From VGBK01 sp964354255 (GTDB lineage Bacteria > Actinomycetota > Acidimicrobiia > Spongiisociales > UBA11373): 54,685 bases of DNA. Position 1 is the first letter of the stretch, and every line of letters starts with the position of its first letter. The position numbers were made by a program, and so were the translations under genes. The stretch covers positions 1 to 54,685 of the forward strand of contig CAYGYX010000007.1 of the NCBI GenBank assembly GCA_964354255.1, written 5' to 3'. Positions 43,345 to 51,415 of the stretch are shown piece after piece. The notes below the pieces were generated by a model that made no database searches, was not told the DNA's origin, and saw only the letters and a list, made by a program, of their open reading frames with translations.

Positions 43345-44154
43345 ATGCGCAAGTTGATGTTGATGTTGGCAGTGGGCGCCCTGGTGGCGTTCGCCGCCCT
43401 CCCCGCTTCGGCGCAGGAAGGCGCCCAGGTGTCCGTGATCCACGGCATCCCCGGGCTGACCGTCGACGTGTTCGTCAACGGTGAGCTCACGCTGGAGGGC
43501 TTCGAGCCCGGCGACGTCGCCGGCCCGCTCACCCTGCCGGCCGGCGACTACGAACTGGCCATTGCCCCCACCGGGGCCGGCATCGATGCGGCGGTCCTCA
43601 CCGGCACTGCCTCGGTGACCGACGGGCTGAACGCCTCGATCGCCGCCTACCTGAGCGAGATGGGCGAGCCCGGCATCGCCATCTTCGTGAATGACACCTC
43701 GGCCATCGCCGCCGGGCAGTCCCGCCTGGTGGTGCGCCACATCGCCGCTGCCCCGACGGTCGACATCCTGCTGGCGGACGGCACGCCGCTCTTCGAGGGC
43801 GTCACCAACTTCGCCAACGGCGAGCCGTTCGAGGGGCAGGCCGACGTCCCGGCCGGCGCCTACGACGTGCGCATTGCCCCGGCCGGCGCCGGGGTGGACG
43901 CCGCGGTGTTCTCGGCCGACGGCGTCGAGCTGCCCGAGGGCACGGCCCGCATCGTCTACGCCACCGGCAGCCTCGCCGAAGGCTCCTTCGGCCTGGTGAT
44001 CCAGGACATCGCCGGCCTGGGGGAGACCCCCGGCGGAGTTCCCACCGGCGACCTGACCTCCAGCGGCCTGCCGCTCTGGATGTTCCTGGCCGGCGGGTTC
44101 GCCCTGCTCATGCTGGCGGCGGTGCCCGTGGTGGCCGTCCGCCGGAGCCGGTGA
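43345..44154 (+). CDS. DUF4397-domain surface protein
   Basis: 269 aa from ATG 43345, with AAGGAGATC upstream. Signal peptide (MRKLMLMLAVGALVAFAALP, cleavage near ASAQ). Two DUF4397 units: VSVIHGIPGLTVDVFVNG... LPAGDYELAIAPTG and VRHIAAAPTVDILLADG... VPAGAYDVRIAPAGAG. C-terminal membrane helix followed by RRSR, the outline of a cell-wall sorting tail, but without a canonical LPXTG. The downstream sortase overlaps it by 4 bp, so it may be a sortase client or stay membrane-anchored. Confidence 0.85.
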   Translation: MRKLMLMLAVGALVAFAALPASAQEGAQVSVIHGIPGLTVDVFVNGELTLEGFEPGDVAGPLTLPAGDYELAIAPTGAGIDAAVLTGTASVTDGLNASIAAYLSEMGEPGIAIFVNDTSAIAAGQSRLVVRHIAAAPTVDILLADGTPLFEGVTNFANGEPFEGQADVPAGAYDVRIAPAGAGVDAAVFSADGVELPEGTARIVYATGSLAEGSFGLVIQDIAGLGETPGGVPTGDLTSSGLPLWMFLAGGFALLMLAAVPVVAVRRSR

Positions 44155-45014
44155 CCCGACTCCACCGACGTACGGGCTCGGGGAAGCCGCTTCGGCGGCT
44201 TCCCCGGCCGCGTCTCCTCTCCCTCACCCTGGGCACTGCCGGGGTGGTGGTGATCGTCGCCGGCCTCTTCCTCCAGGGCTCCACACCGGCGGTCGACCCC
44301 ACGCCGCCGCAGGGGTACGGATCCGTTGTCGGCCCGGCACCGGAACCCGCTTCGGCTTCCTCGACCGGGAACTCCTCCGCAGACAGCCCGGATGGCGGCC
44401 TCCTCCCCGACGCCTCGGCCACCACGGTGCCGCCACCCGAAGACGACCGGACACCCGCCCCCCTGGTGCCGGTAGCCCCGGGAAGCCTCGAGGATTTGCC
44501 GGGCGAGGACCGGGCCGAGCCGACGCGCCTGGTCATCCCCGCCCTGGATATCGACGCTCCCATCCAGGCCGTAGGTGTCACCGGCGGGGAGATGGAGGTG
44601 CCGCCGCGGGCCGACCTGGTGGCCTGGTACCGCTTCGGGCCGATCCCCGGGGCACCCGGCTCGGCGGTGCTCGCCGCCCACGTCTCGTGGGGCGGCGAGC
44701 GGGGGGCGTTCTACCACCTCCGCGACCTTCCCCGGGGGGCGGAGGTCGAAGTGCGGTTCGCCGATGGCTCAGTGCGCCGCTTTCGCTCGGTGGCGCTCGC
44801 CGCCTACGACAAGAGCGACCTCCCGGTGGAGCGGATCTTCGAGCGGCGGGGCGAACCGGTACTGACGTTGATCACCTGCGGAGGCGCCTTCAACCAATCG
44901 CTGCACAGTTTCGAGCAGAACGTGGTGGCCTCCGCGGTGCCGGCCGAGCAGGCAGACGCCGAGGAGGCGGACGCCGCAGAGCCGACGGTCGGCGACGCGC
45001 CGGGCCCCTCCTAG
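44151..45014 (+). CDS. Class F-like sortase
   Basis: 287 aa from GTG 44151. One N-terminal membrane helix (about residues 23-42), a Pro/Ser-rich linker, then the sortase barrel with RLVIPALDIDAPIQAVGV, catalytic His177 in AAHVSWGG and Cys243 in LTLITCGGAFN. After the Cys, class F enzymes usually have YRDNVVV; here it reads SFEQNVVA, so the expected catalytic Arg seems to be Glu255. Transpeptidase for cell-wall anchoring, or a degenerate form. An acidic tail follows. Confidence 0.82.
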   Translation: MTRLHRRTGSGKPLRRLPRPRLLSLTLGTAGVVVIVAGLFLQGSTPAVDPTPPQGYGSVVGPAPEPASASSTGNSSADSPDGGLLPDASATTVPPPEDDRTPAPLVPVAPGSLEDLPGEDRAEPTRLVIPALDIDAPIQAVGVTGGEMEVPPRADLVAWYRFGPIPGAPGSAVLAAHVSWGGERGAFYHLRDLPRGAEVEVRFADGSVRRFRSVALAAYDKSDLPVERIFERRGEPVLTLITCGGAFNQSLHSFEQNVVASAVPAEQADAEEADAAEPTVGDAPGPS

Positions 45015-45056
45015 CCGGCCGGCCGATTTGCCGGCGGTCCAGTGGCGTTGTCCCGC

Positions 45057-46322
45057 CTATGCCGGCCGCTGCGCCCAGAAGCGCTCGGCGGCCGCCTTCA
45101 TTGCCTCGACGAGAGGCAGGGGCTTGCCGCTCAGGTAGCGGATGAGGGCACCGCCGCCGGTGCTGACCACGTCGATGCGGCTGGTGTCGACGAACCGCTT
45201 GGCGCTGGAGACGGTGTCGCCGCCGCCGATGACGGTGTGGGCGGAGGTGTCGGCCACTGCCTGCCAGAGCGCCCGGGTGCCGGCCTGGGTGTTGGGGTTC
45301 TCATAGGCCCCGGGCGGCCCGTTCACGAAGACGGTGGCGGCCTGCCCGATCATCTCCGAGTAGGCGGCGATGGTCTGGGCCCCGATGTCGAGGAGCAGGT
45401 GCTCGGTGGGCAGGTCCTGCACCGCCACCTCGATTCGCTTCCCGTCCACCTCCATTGCCAGGTCGGTGGGCAGGTGGATGATGCCCGGGTAGGCGGCGAG
45501 GTGTGTCCTGGCCTCCTCGACGAAGCCGGCGAGGTTGCGGTCGCGGATGAAGCGCTCCGAAGCCTCGCCCAGCGAGACCCCGCGGGCGAGGAGGAACACG
45601 TGGCCGGTGACCCCGGCGGTGAGCACCACGTCGGCGGTGCCGTCGGCCAGCACCTTGCCCAGCATGCCGAAGGCGTCGGAGATCTTCAGGCCGCCCAGCA
45701 AGTAGAGGCAGGGCCGCCGCGGGGCATCGGCCACCGCGGTGAGGGCATCGATCTCCGCCGTCAACAGCCTTCCGGCCGCCGTCGGCAGCACCTCCTGGAA
45801 GGCGACCATCGACGGGGAGGCGCGATGGGCGGCGGCGAAAGCGTCGTTCACGTAGTAGTCGAACAGGGGGGCCAGGTTGCGTACCAGGTAGGTGCCCGCC
45901 ATCTGCTGCGGGGTGAGCTTGACGTCCCGCTCGAAGGTGGACACCTCCTCGGTCAGGTAGCGCAGGTTGTCGAGCAGCAGGATCTCCCCGCTCCCCAGGT
46001 CGGCGATCGCTCGACGCGCCGCCGGCCCGGCCACGTCGTCGATGAAGCCGACCGGCCGCCCCAGCCGCTCGGCCAGGGCGGTGGCGTGCTGGGACAGGCC
46101 GGTGAGGTTGTGGTAGTCGAGGGTGTCGCCCTGGTGGGCGATGAGCACCAGCCGGGCGCCCCGGTCGGCCAGGTCGCGGATGGTGGGCAGGCTCTTGTCG
46201 ATCCGGTTGAAGTCGGCCAGCAGGCCGGTCTGGCGGTCGATGGGGGAGTTGATGTCGACTCGCAGCAGCACCGCCTGGCCGGCGACCTCCAGGTCGTCGA
46301 TCGAGGGGATGCGGTCGGCCAT
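45057..46322 (-). CDS. pgk: Phosphoglycerate kinase, archaeal type
   Basis: 421 aa from ATG 46322. The N-terminus VLLRVDINSPIDRQTG, the HQGDTLDY region, GEILLLDNLRYLTEEV, HLVRNLAPLFDYYVNDAFAA-like sequence (here YLVRNLAPLFDYYVNDAF) and LPTAAGRLLTAE are hallmarks of archaeal PGK, whereas bacterial PGK has RVDLNVP and GGAKVSDK. Interconverts 1,3-bisphosphoglycerate and 3-phosphoglycerate with ADP/ATP. Overlaps the archaeal-type GAPDH gene by one base (TGATG), so the two are coupled. Confidence 0.92.
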   Translation of the reverse strand: MADRIPSIDDLEVAGQAVLLRVDINSPIDRQTGLLADFNRIDKSLPTIRDLADRGARLVLIAHQGDTLDYHNLTGLSQHATALAERLGRPVGFIDDVAGPAARRAIADLGSGEILLLDNLRYLTEEVSTFERDVKLTPQQMAGTYLVRNLAPLFDYYVNDAFAAAHRASPSMVAFQEVLPTAAGRLLTAEIDALTAVADAPRRPCLYLLGGLKISDAFGMLGKVLADGTADVVLTAGVTGHVFLLARGVSLGEASERFIRDRNLAGFVEEARTHLAAYPGIIHLPTDLAMEVDGKRIEVAVQDLPTEHLLLDIGAQTIAAYSEMIGQAATVFVNGPPGAYENPNTQAGTRALWQAVADTSAHTVIGGGDTVSSAKRFVDTSRIDVVSTGGGALIRYLSGKPLPLVEAMKAAAERFWAQRPA

Positions 46323-47341
46323 CAGGCCATTCCCAGGTACCGGTTGGTCAGCGCCACCGCCTCCGCCCCATCGGTCTGCATGGGGATGGACGCCCGGATG
46401 GCGTCGATCGTCTCGGGGATGACCACCGACTCCTGGGGGATGTTGATGGCGAACATGAGGTCGTCGCCGGAGAAGCCGATGGCCTCCTCCCATACCCCGG
46501 TCTCGTACATGTCGCCGCGGGGGTGGCCCAGGAAGCGGGCGTAGTTGAACAGCGAGGTGTTGGTGGTGAACCCGTCGGCCATGCGGACCACTCGCAGTCG
46601 CGGATGGGCCCGGAAGACCTCGAGCGCCTCCTCCTTGGTGGGCTTGCGCTTGAGGCTGGCTACCAGGGTGATGATGTGCCCGTGGGTGACCGGGGTGTGG
46701 ACCAGGATCCCGGTGGCGTCCACGTGCGGCATGATGTGCATCAGGTCCTTGGCCTGGTGGTTGGGGATCGGCTCGATCAGCAGGCAGTCGACCAGCCCGC
46801 GGTGCGTGTCGCCCGGGTCGGCGACCCGGCGGATGATGGTGATCGCCACCTTGGTCACCCCGAAGGACCGGTCTAGGGCGTCGACCGCCCGGACCAGGCC
46901 GGTGGTGTTGCAGGAGGTCAGCTTCAGGTAGTCCTTGCCCACGCCCTGGGCGTAGTTGGCGTACCCGTGGAAGAAGACGTCGGCGATCTCCCCCTTCTCC
47001 CCGCCTTGGAAGACGGCCTTGAGCCCGGCGGCGACGTAGAGCTCCTTGTTCTTCGCCCCGACCCCTCCCGGCGCGGAGTCGAGCATGATGTCGACGCTGC
47101 CGATCAGGTCGGCGAAGGAGCCCGACACCGGGATCCCGGCCTTCTCGAGGCGGTCGGCGGCGTCGGGGGCGGCGGCGAACATCCGGTAGGGCATGCCCCG
47201 CTCCTTCAGGGCTTGCACCGCCAGGGTGGGTGCCACGTCGGCGACGCCGACCAGCTCCATGTCCTCCTGGCGGGCCACGCCGTCCGCCAGGCGCTGCCCG
47301 ATCACTCCGAACCCGGCTACCCCGACCCGAACCTTCGTCAT
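46322..47341 (-). CDS. gapII: Glyceraldehyde-3-phosphate dehydrogenase, archaeal type (type II)
   Basis: 339 aa from ATG 47341, with GGAGGA upstream. Rossmann start VRVGVAGFGVIGQRLADGV, catalytic Cys in LTSCNTTGL, VDCLLIEP and HGHIITL. This is the archaeal class II GAPDH pattern; bacterial GapA has INGFGRIGR and SNASCTTNC. The pair with archaeal-type PGK suggests joint transfer. Dual NAD/NADP use is common in the family. Confidence 0.92.
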   Translation of the reverse strand: MTKVRVGVAGFGVIGQRLADGVARQEDMELVGVADVAPTLAVQALKERGMPYRMFAAAPDAADRLEKAGIPVSGSFADLIGSVDIMLDSAPGGVGAKNKELYVAAGLKAVFQGGEKGEIADVFFHGYANYAQGVGKDYLKLTSCNTTGLVRAVDALDRSFGVTKVAITIIRRVADPGDTHRGLVDCLLIEPIPNHQAKDLMHIMPHVDATGILVHTPVTHGHIITLVASLKRKPTKEEALEVFRAHPRLRVVRMADGFTTNTSLFNYARFLGHPRGDMYETGVWEEAIGFSGDDLMFAINIPQESVVIPETIDAIRASIPMQTDGAEAVALTNRYLGMA

Positions 47342-47418
47342 CGTTCCTCCTCGTGCCTGCAGGCTGCTGCTCGTTGTCCGGCCCTTCCCAGACCGGTCGG
47401 GAGATCCCTATCGGGGGG

Positions 47419-48429
47419 TCACGGACTGTACTGGGCCACCGGCTGGGGCTGCCCGGTCTCGGCCGACCGGACGACCGCCTCGAGGATGGCCACGTTGCCC
47501 AACCTATGCTGGTTGGTGAAGCGGTAGGCGACGCGGCCGGCGACTGCGTCGGCCCAGTGCTCGTAGCCGGCTTTGACCGGGCTGGCTGGTTCGAAGTCGT
47601 GGCGGGTCTGCTGAGTGTCGCCGCGCCGGCGGACGTAGAACTGGGTGGTGCCGCCCGGGTCAACGTGCTGGGTCTCACGGGCCTCCGCCCAGGCGTGGCT
47701 CCCGAACACGGCGAATCGGGCGTAGTCGGGGGTGGCCGACAGGGCAGCGATGTGCCCGGTGGTGCCGTCGCCGAAACGCAGGTGCACCGAGACCACGTCG
47801 CCGGTGGGGATGACCAGGATGCGTTTGGCGGTGTGAGCCTGCACCTCGAGCACCGGCTCCACCAGGCTGAGCATCATGTCGCTGAGGTGGACCCCCATGC
47901 CGGTCCAGCCGGCGGCGGGGGCTTCTTCCTTGCTGCCCCGCCAGTTGTCGGCCGCCATGTTGAGCCAGCGGTCGTGGCTCCAGTGGGCTTCCATGTGAAG
48001 GATGGTGCCCAGCTCGCCCGAGTCGGCCATCCGCTTGATCTCCTCCCAGGCGGGCTCGAAGCGCCGCTCGTGGCCGATGCCCAGCACAATGCCCGCCCGG
48101 TCGCAGGCCTCGATCATCTTCCGGGCGCTGTCCACCATCAGGGCCAGGGGCTTCTCGCAGAAGATCTGTTTGCCGGCGGCGGCGGCCTGCAGCACCGCGA
48201 CCTCATGGAGGCGGTGGGGGATGGTGAGGATGACCGCCTCGATCGCCGGGTCGTCCAGCACCTGTTGGAAGTCGGCCAGCACCGGCAGACCGTGGGCATC
48301 CCGGTACCGCTGGGCGACCTCGGGCGACGGGTCGACCCCGCAGACGATCTCGATCTTCTCGCTGCCCTTGAGGGCCTTGGTGACCTGGCTTCCCCACCAG
48401 CCGAGCCCGACCTGGGCCGTCTTCAGCAT
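47419..48429 (-). CDS. Gfo/Idh/MocA-family oxidoreductase
   Basis: 336 aa from ATG 48429, with GAAGGAGAG upstream. Rossmann GLGWWGSQVTKAL, the EKPLA motif (FCEKPLALMV) and the C-terminal sheet domain with HWSHDRWLN and GMGVHLSDMML. Oxidises or reduces a sugar or related compound with NAD(P); the substrate is not evident. Upstream of gap-pgk on the same strand with a 77-bp gap, so co-transcription is possible. Confidence 0.85.
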   Translation of the reverse strand: MLKTAQVGLGWWGSQVTKALKGSEKIEIVCGVDPSPEVAQRYRDAHGLPVLADFQQVLDDPAIEAVILTIPHRLHEVAVLQAAAAGKQIFCEKPLALMVDSARKMIEACDRAGIVLGIGHERRFEPAWEEIKRMADSGELGTILHMEAHWSHDRWLNMAADNWRGSKEEAPAAGWTGMGVHLSDMMLSLVEPVLEVQAHTAKRILVIPTGDVVSVHLRFGDGTTGHIAALSATPDYARFAVFGSHAWAEARETQHVDPGGTTQFYVRRRGDTQQTRHDFEPASPVKAGYEHWADAVAGRVAYRFTNQHRLGNVAILEAVVRSAETGQPQPVAQYSP

Positions 48430-48586
48430 GCTGCCCTCTCCTTCACTGCGGTCCGCCCCGCCGGCTGGGCCGGGCCCTCGGGGCCGCAGGATACCCGCCT
48501 TCGCGGTACCCCTTCGGGGGTGACGGTGGCTGCGGTCGCGTTGCGGGCGGCGGATGGCCGGGAAGGGTGGGCGCCGCCGGCCGGGC

Positions 48587-49564
48587 TCAGGCCACCCGGG
48601 CGTCGTTTTGGAGTGTGGCCTCGTCCCGCAGGCGGGCGAGCGCCTCGTTCACGATCTGGCGCACTCGCTCCGGGGTGATGCCCAACTCCGCGGCTATGTC
48701 CGACAGGGTCCGGCTACGGCCGTCGGCCAGGCCGAAGCGGGCGGCGACGATCTGCGCTTGCTTCTGGGGCAGCAGCCCCAACGCCGCGTGGAGGGCCTCC
48801 CTGGTCTCACCGCGAGCTGCCTCGTCCTCCGGGTCGGCGGCGTCGGCGTCGAGGACGAAATCGCCCAGCAGGGCGCCGTCCTCCCCAACCGGGCGGTCGA
48901 GGGAGACCGTGTCGGCGACCTCCAGTGCCTCGGCGACCCGGCCGGGCGCAATCCCCGTCTCGGCGGAGACCTGGGCAAGGGTGGGTTCGCGGCCCAAGGT
49001 CCCACGCAAGGTGGTAGTTGCGGCGCGCACGGCCGGCAGGATCTCATGGAGGTGTACCGGGATGCGCACGTTGCGGGATTGAGCCGCGATGGCCCGGGAG
49101 ATTGCCTGGCGGATCCACCAGGTGGCATAGGTGGAGAACTTGAAACCCCTGCGCCAATCGAACTTCTCTACGGCCCGTATGAGACCGAGGTTGCCCTCTT
49201 GGATGAGATCGAGGAGGTCGAGGCCGTCGGACCCTGCATAGCGGCGTGCATTGGCGACTACCAGGCGCAGGTTGGCGGAGATGAACCTGTCTTTGGCCGC
49301 CCTGCCCTGCTCCACCTGGCGACGGAGTCCGGCTTGCTCGGCTCGGTCGCGGATCTGCTGTGATTCCAGCCGTCGGGCCGCCCGTTCCCCCGCCTCTATG
49401 GTCTGCGCCAGTTCGCTCTCATCGTCGGCGCTGAGCAGATCGTGGCCACCGACCTCGTTCAGGTAGCGGGTGAGGGTGTCGGTGGTCGGCTGCGAGCGCC
49501 GGGGGGCGCGAGGAAGCCTCTCCGGAGGGTCTGTGCGGGCGGTGGCGTCTCTGGACGCGGGCAC
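48587..49564 (-). CDS. RpoD-like (group 2) sigma factor
   Basis: 325 aa from GTG 49564; the frame runs open to 49753, so the start is uncertain. Region 1.2 DTLTRYLNEVGGHDLLS, region 2 with SANLRLVVANARRYAGSD, GNLGLIRAVEKFDWRRGFKFS and TYATWWIRQAISRAI, and region 4 IAAELGITPERVRQIVNEAL. Resembles SigB/HrdD-type alternative sigmas that read near-housekeeping promoters. Short acidic 1.1 absent. Divergent from the 49863 gene. Confidence 0.9.
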   Translation of the reverse strand: MPASRDATARTDPPERLPRAPRRSQPTTDTLTRYLNEVGGHDLLSADDESELAQTIEAGERAARRLESQQIRDRAEQAGLRRQVEQGRAAKDRFISANLRLVVANARRYAGSDGLDLLDLIQEGNLGLIRAVEKFDWRRGFKFSTYATWWIRQAISRAIAAQSRNVRIPVHLHEILPAVRAATTTLRGTLGREPTLAQVSAETGIAPGRVAEALEVADTVSLDRPVGEDGALLGDFVLDADAADPEDEAARGETREALHAALGLLPQKQAQIVAARFGLADGRSRTLSDIAAELGITPERVRQIVNEALARLRDEATLQNDARVA

Positions 49565-49862
49565 ACTGCCAGAACACCCGTTCGTCGGCTTCTGTTCCCG
49601 GAGCGCCGGTGAGTGTCTCCCTGCGCCTGGCGTGGTCACCCATGGTGGCCACGGGCTCTTGGCGCCACCGAGTGGGATACCGAGTGGGAATCGCCTGCTC
49701 CGATCATGTGCCATTTGCCCGGCCCACATAGGCGGGGAGCGGCCCCATTGCATGTGAAAGGAGGGCCGCGATGGGGAAATGTCGGACTTGGTGGTAATCG
49801 GCCTAGCCGCTTGACCGCCGATGGTATAGCATCAAACCGTCCCCGCTATTGGAGGGTTACCC

Positions 49863-50255
49863 ATGGCAATGTCGGCTCAGCACAAGGCGGCTCTCGCCCA
49901 GGGTCGTCGAGAAGGGCGAGCTGTCAAGCAGTACCTGGAGGCACTGGGCAGCCGCCGCCCCGGACGTCCGGTCACACCCGAGCGCTTGCGCGACAAGATC
50001 ACCGCTCTCGAGTCTCGCATCGGCGAGGAGGCGGACCCGCTCAAGGCGTTGGAGATGCGCCAGGAGCGCCTCGATGCAGAGGCCGCGCTCGCTCGCGCCG
50101 AGGCCACCGAGGACTTCGCCGCCCTGGAAGCTGCCTTCATCGAGCATGCCCAGTCCTACTCGGAACGCAAGGGCATCTCGTATTCGGCCTGGCGGGAGTC
50201 GGGTGTAGCCGCCGGCGTGCTGCGGAGCGCCGGCATACCCCGATCCCGCGGCTAG
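49863..50255 (+). CDS. conserved actinobacterial protein of unknown function
   Basis: 130 aa from ATG 49863, with GGAGGG seven bases upstream and a -10-like TATAGCAT near 49823. Charged and helical: EHK-like start (MSAQHKAALAQGRREGRA), a GRPVTPERLRDKITALESRI segment, a coiled-coil middle (DPLKALEMRQERLDAEAAL), and a C-terminal motif YSERKGISYSAWRESGV. I know similar actinobacterial proteins of this layout but no function. A DNA- or RNA-associated role is only a guess. Confidence 0.75.
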   Translation: MAMSAQHKAALAQGRREGRAVKQYLEALGSRRPGRPVTPERLRDKITALESRIGEEADPLKALEMRQERLDAEAALARAEATEDFAALEAAFIEHAQSYSERKGISYSAWRESGVAAGVLRSAGIPRSRG

Positions 50256-50311
50256 CCCTCGTCGGCGCCGCACATCCGTGGCCGGCTCGGTCGGCCGCAC
50301 ACCCTCAACCG

Positions 50312-50385
50312 GGGCCCGTAGCTCAGTCGGTCAGAGCAGCGGACTCATAATCCGTCAGACGCAGGTTCGAATCCTGCCGGGCCCA
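50312..50385 (+). tRNA. tRNA with CAT anticodon (Met)
   Basis: Acceptor GGGCCCG/CGGGCCC, anticodon stem GCGGA/TCCGT with loop CTCATAA (CAT), T arm GCAGG-TTCGAAT-CCTGC, discriminator A50385. CCA not encoded. Elongator Met is likeliest; tRNA-Ile2 with lysidine shares this anticodon. Confidence 0.93.
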
Positions 50386-50495
50386 CGACTTCTGCGGGTG
50401 ATCGGCGGTCGCCGCCTGTTCAGCAGCGACGGTGCCGGTGCCGGGGTTGTTGCTGCCGTCTGGGGGCTGCGCCGAGGGGTGGGGCATCGACGGTG

Positions 50496-51047
50496 TCAGC
50501 AGCCGGGAAGGTCCGGCCGGCACCGCTCGAGCAGGATGTAGGCCCCGTCGGCCAGATCGTATCCCGGCAACGGGGTGGCCTCCCCGACCAGCGCCGAGGC
50601 GTCATCGGCATCCACGCCCAGGCGGACGACGGCTTCGCCGCCCCGCACCTGGATCTGGAAGACCACCATGCCGTCCGCCGAGACCGGGCCCGACAGCTCT
50701 TGACCGGATGGGTCGGGAAAGGTGCCCTCGGCTCGCGCCGTCCACAGCTCGCCCTGCGGCTGGTGGATCTCCAGGATGAAGGCGTCGCTCGAGGTGCCCT
50801 CACCCGGCTTGTCGAGGCTTTCCCCGCTTCACAACCCCACGAAGTCGGCGGCGACGGCGCTTGGACGCACGGGCCTGAGCAGGTCGGGAAGTCCCTCGGC
50901 GACCCAGAGCGACGATGCAGCGGCCGGGTGGGTGGGGGATTCCGGCGCTCCCGCGTCGCCGTCGCCGAAGTACACGACGAAGAGCGCCGCGACCCCCGCC
51001 ACGACTGCCACGAGCAGTGCCCACAGCCGCCAGGTCAACCGCGTCAC
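50496..51047 (-). pseudogene. membrane-anchored secreted protein broken by in-frame TGA
   Basis: From GTG 51047 (GGAGG five bases upstream): an N-terminal helix (TRLTWRLWALLVAVVAGVAA, then LFVVYF), a linker, and VRPSAVAADFVGL ended by TGA at 50829-50831. The same frame continues SGESLDKPGEGTSSDAFILE, IHQPQGELWTARAEG and LADGAYILLERCRPDLPGC to a TGA at 50496. A TGG (Trp) codon in place of the TGA would give DFVGLWSGES, a sensible domain start. Either a nonsense mutation or a base error. No family recognised. Confidence 0.6.
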
Positions 51048-51415
51048 GCCCGCCTCCGGGTCTGCCCCTCGATGCCAGAGCAGCCATCGTGCTGCTGCCA
51101 CAGGAGTCCAGCCAGGGCCCGCGGGCGCAGTTGACGCCGCCCGTCGCGACTCTCTAGGCTCAATCGATAATCGATACACCCCCGGTGCTGGGACCGGGTG
51201 CCGGACCGCAGAGGATGGAACGTGGTTCGAGTCGCTGAGGGGATATGGTGCTGGCGGAAGCCCCCAGGCACGCTGGGCAAGCCGGTTTCCTTCTCATCCC
51301 CGTCGCCTCGGCTTGAGAGCCCGGGGGCTAGCATTCCGGGGGTGGACCGGGTCGCTCGCTCGCCCCGCCGGAGGCCCTCGGCAGTCTGCAGTCCGGCTCT
51401 TCTCGGGAAGCAGCG
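51048..51415. other. intergenic region before livH
   Basis: About 370 bp. Contains the promoter and palindrome at 51131-51175. The remaining 240 bp before livH are a long leader without a supported gene; livH has its own ribosome-binding site (GGGAAGCAG). Confidence 0.5.
51131..51175 (+). promoter_or_regulatory. promoter with overlapping palindrome, upstream of liv genes
   Basis: TTGACG (51131-51136), 18 bp, TAGGCT (51155-51160), then ATCGATAATCGAT (51163-51175), a 13-bp palindrome covering the predicted start near 51167. Suggests a regulator-controlled promoter of the transporter operon. Confidence 0.45.

Noticed and set aside
45057..47678. An 873-codon open minus-strand frame ending with PGK.
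   Set aside because: Only the part from ATG 46322 is PGK. The upstream frame is out of register with the GAPDH gene, which has its own start, ribosome-binding site and catalytic motif.
39946..50831. TGA read as tryptophan (altered code), prompted by two in-frame TGA codons.
   Set aside because: leuS, hrcA, ybeY, dnaG, thrC, hom and many others here end at TGA at the right length, and tryptophan is written TGG in them. The two cases fit decay or base error better.
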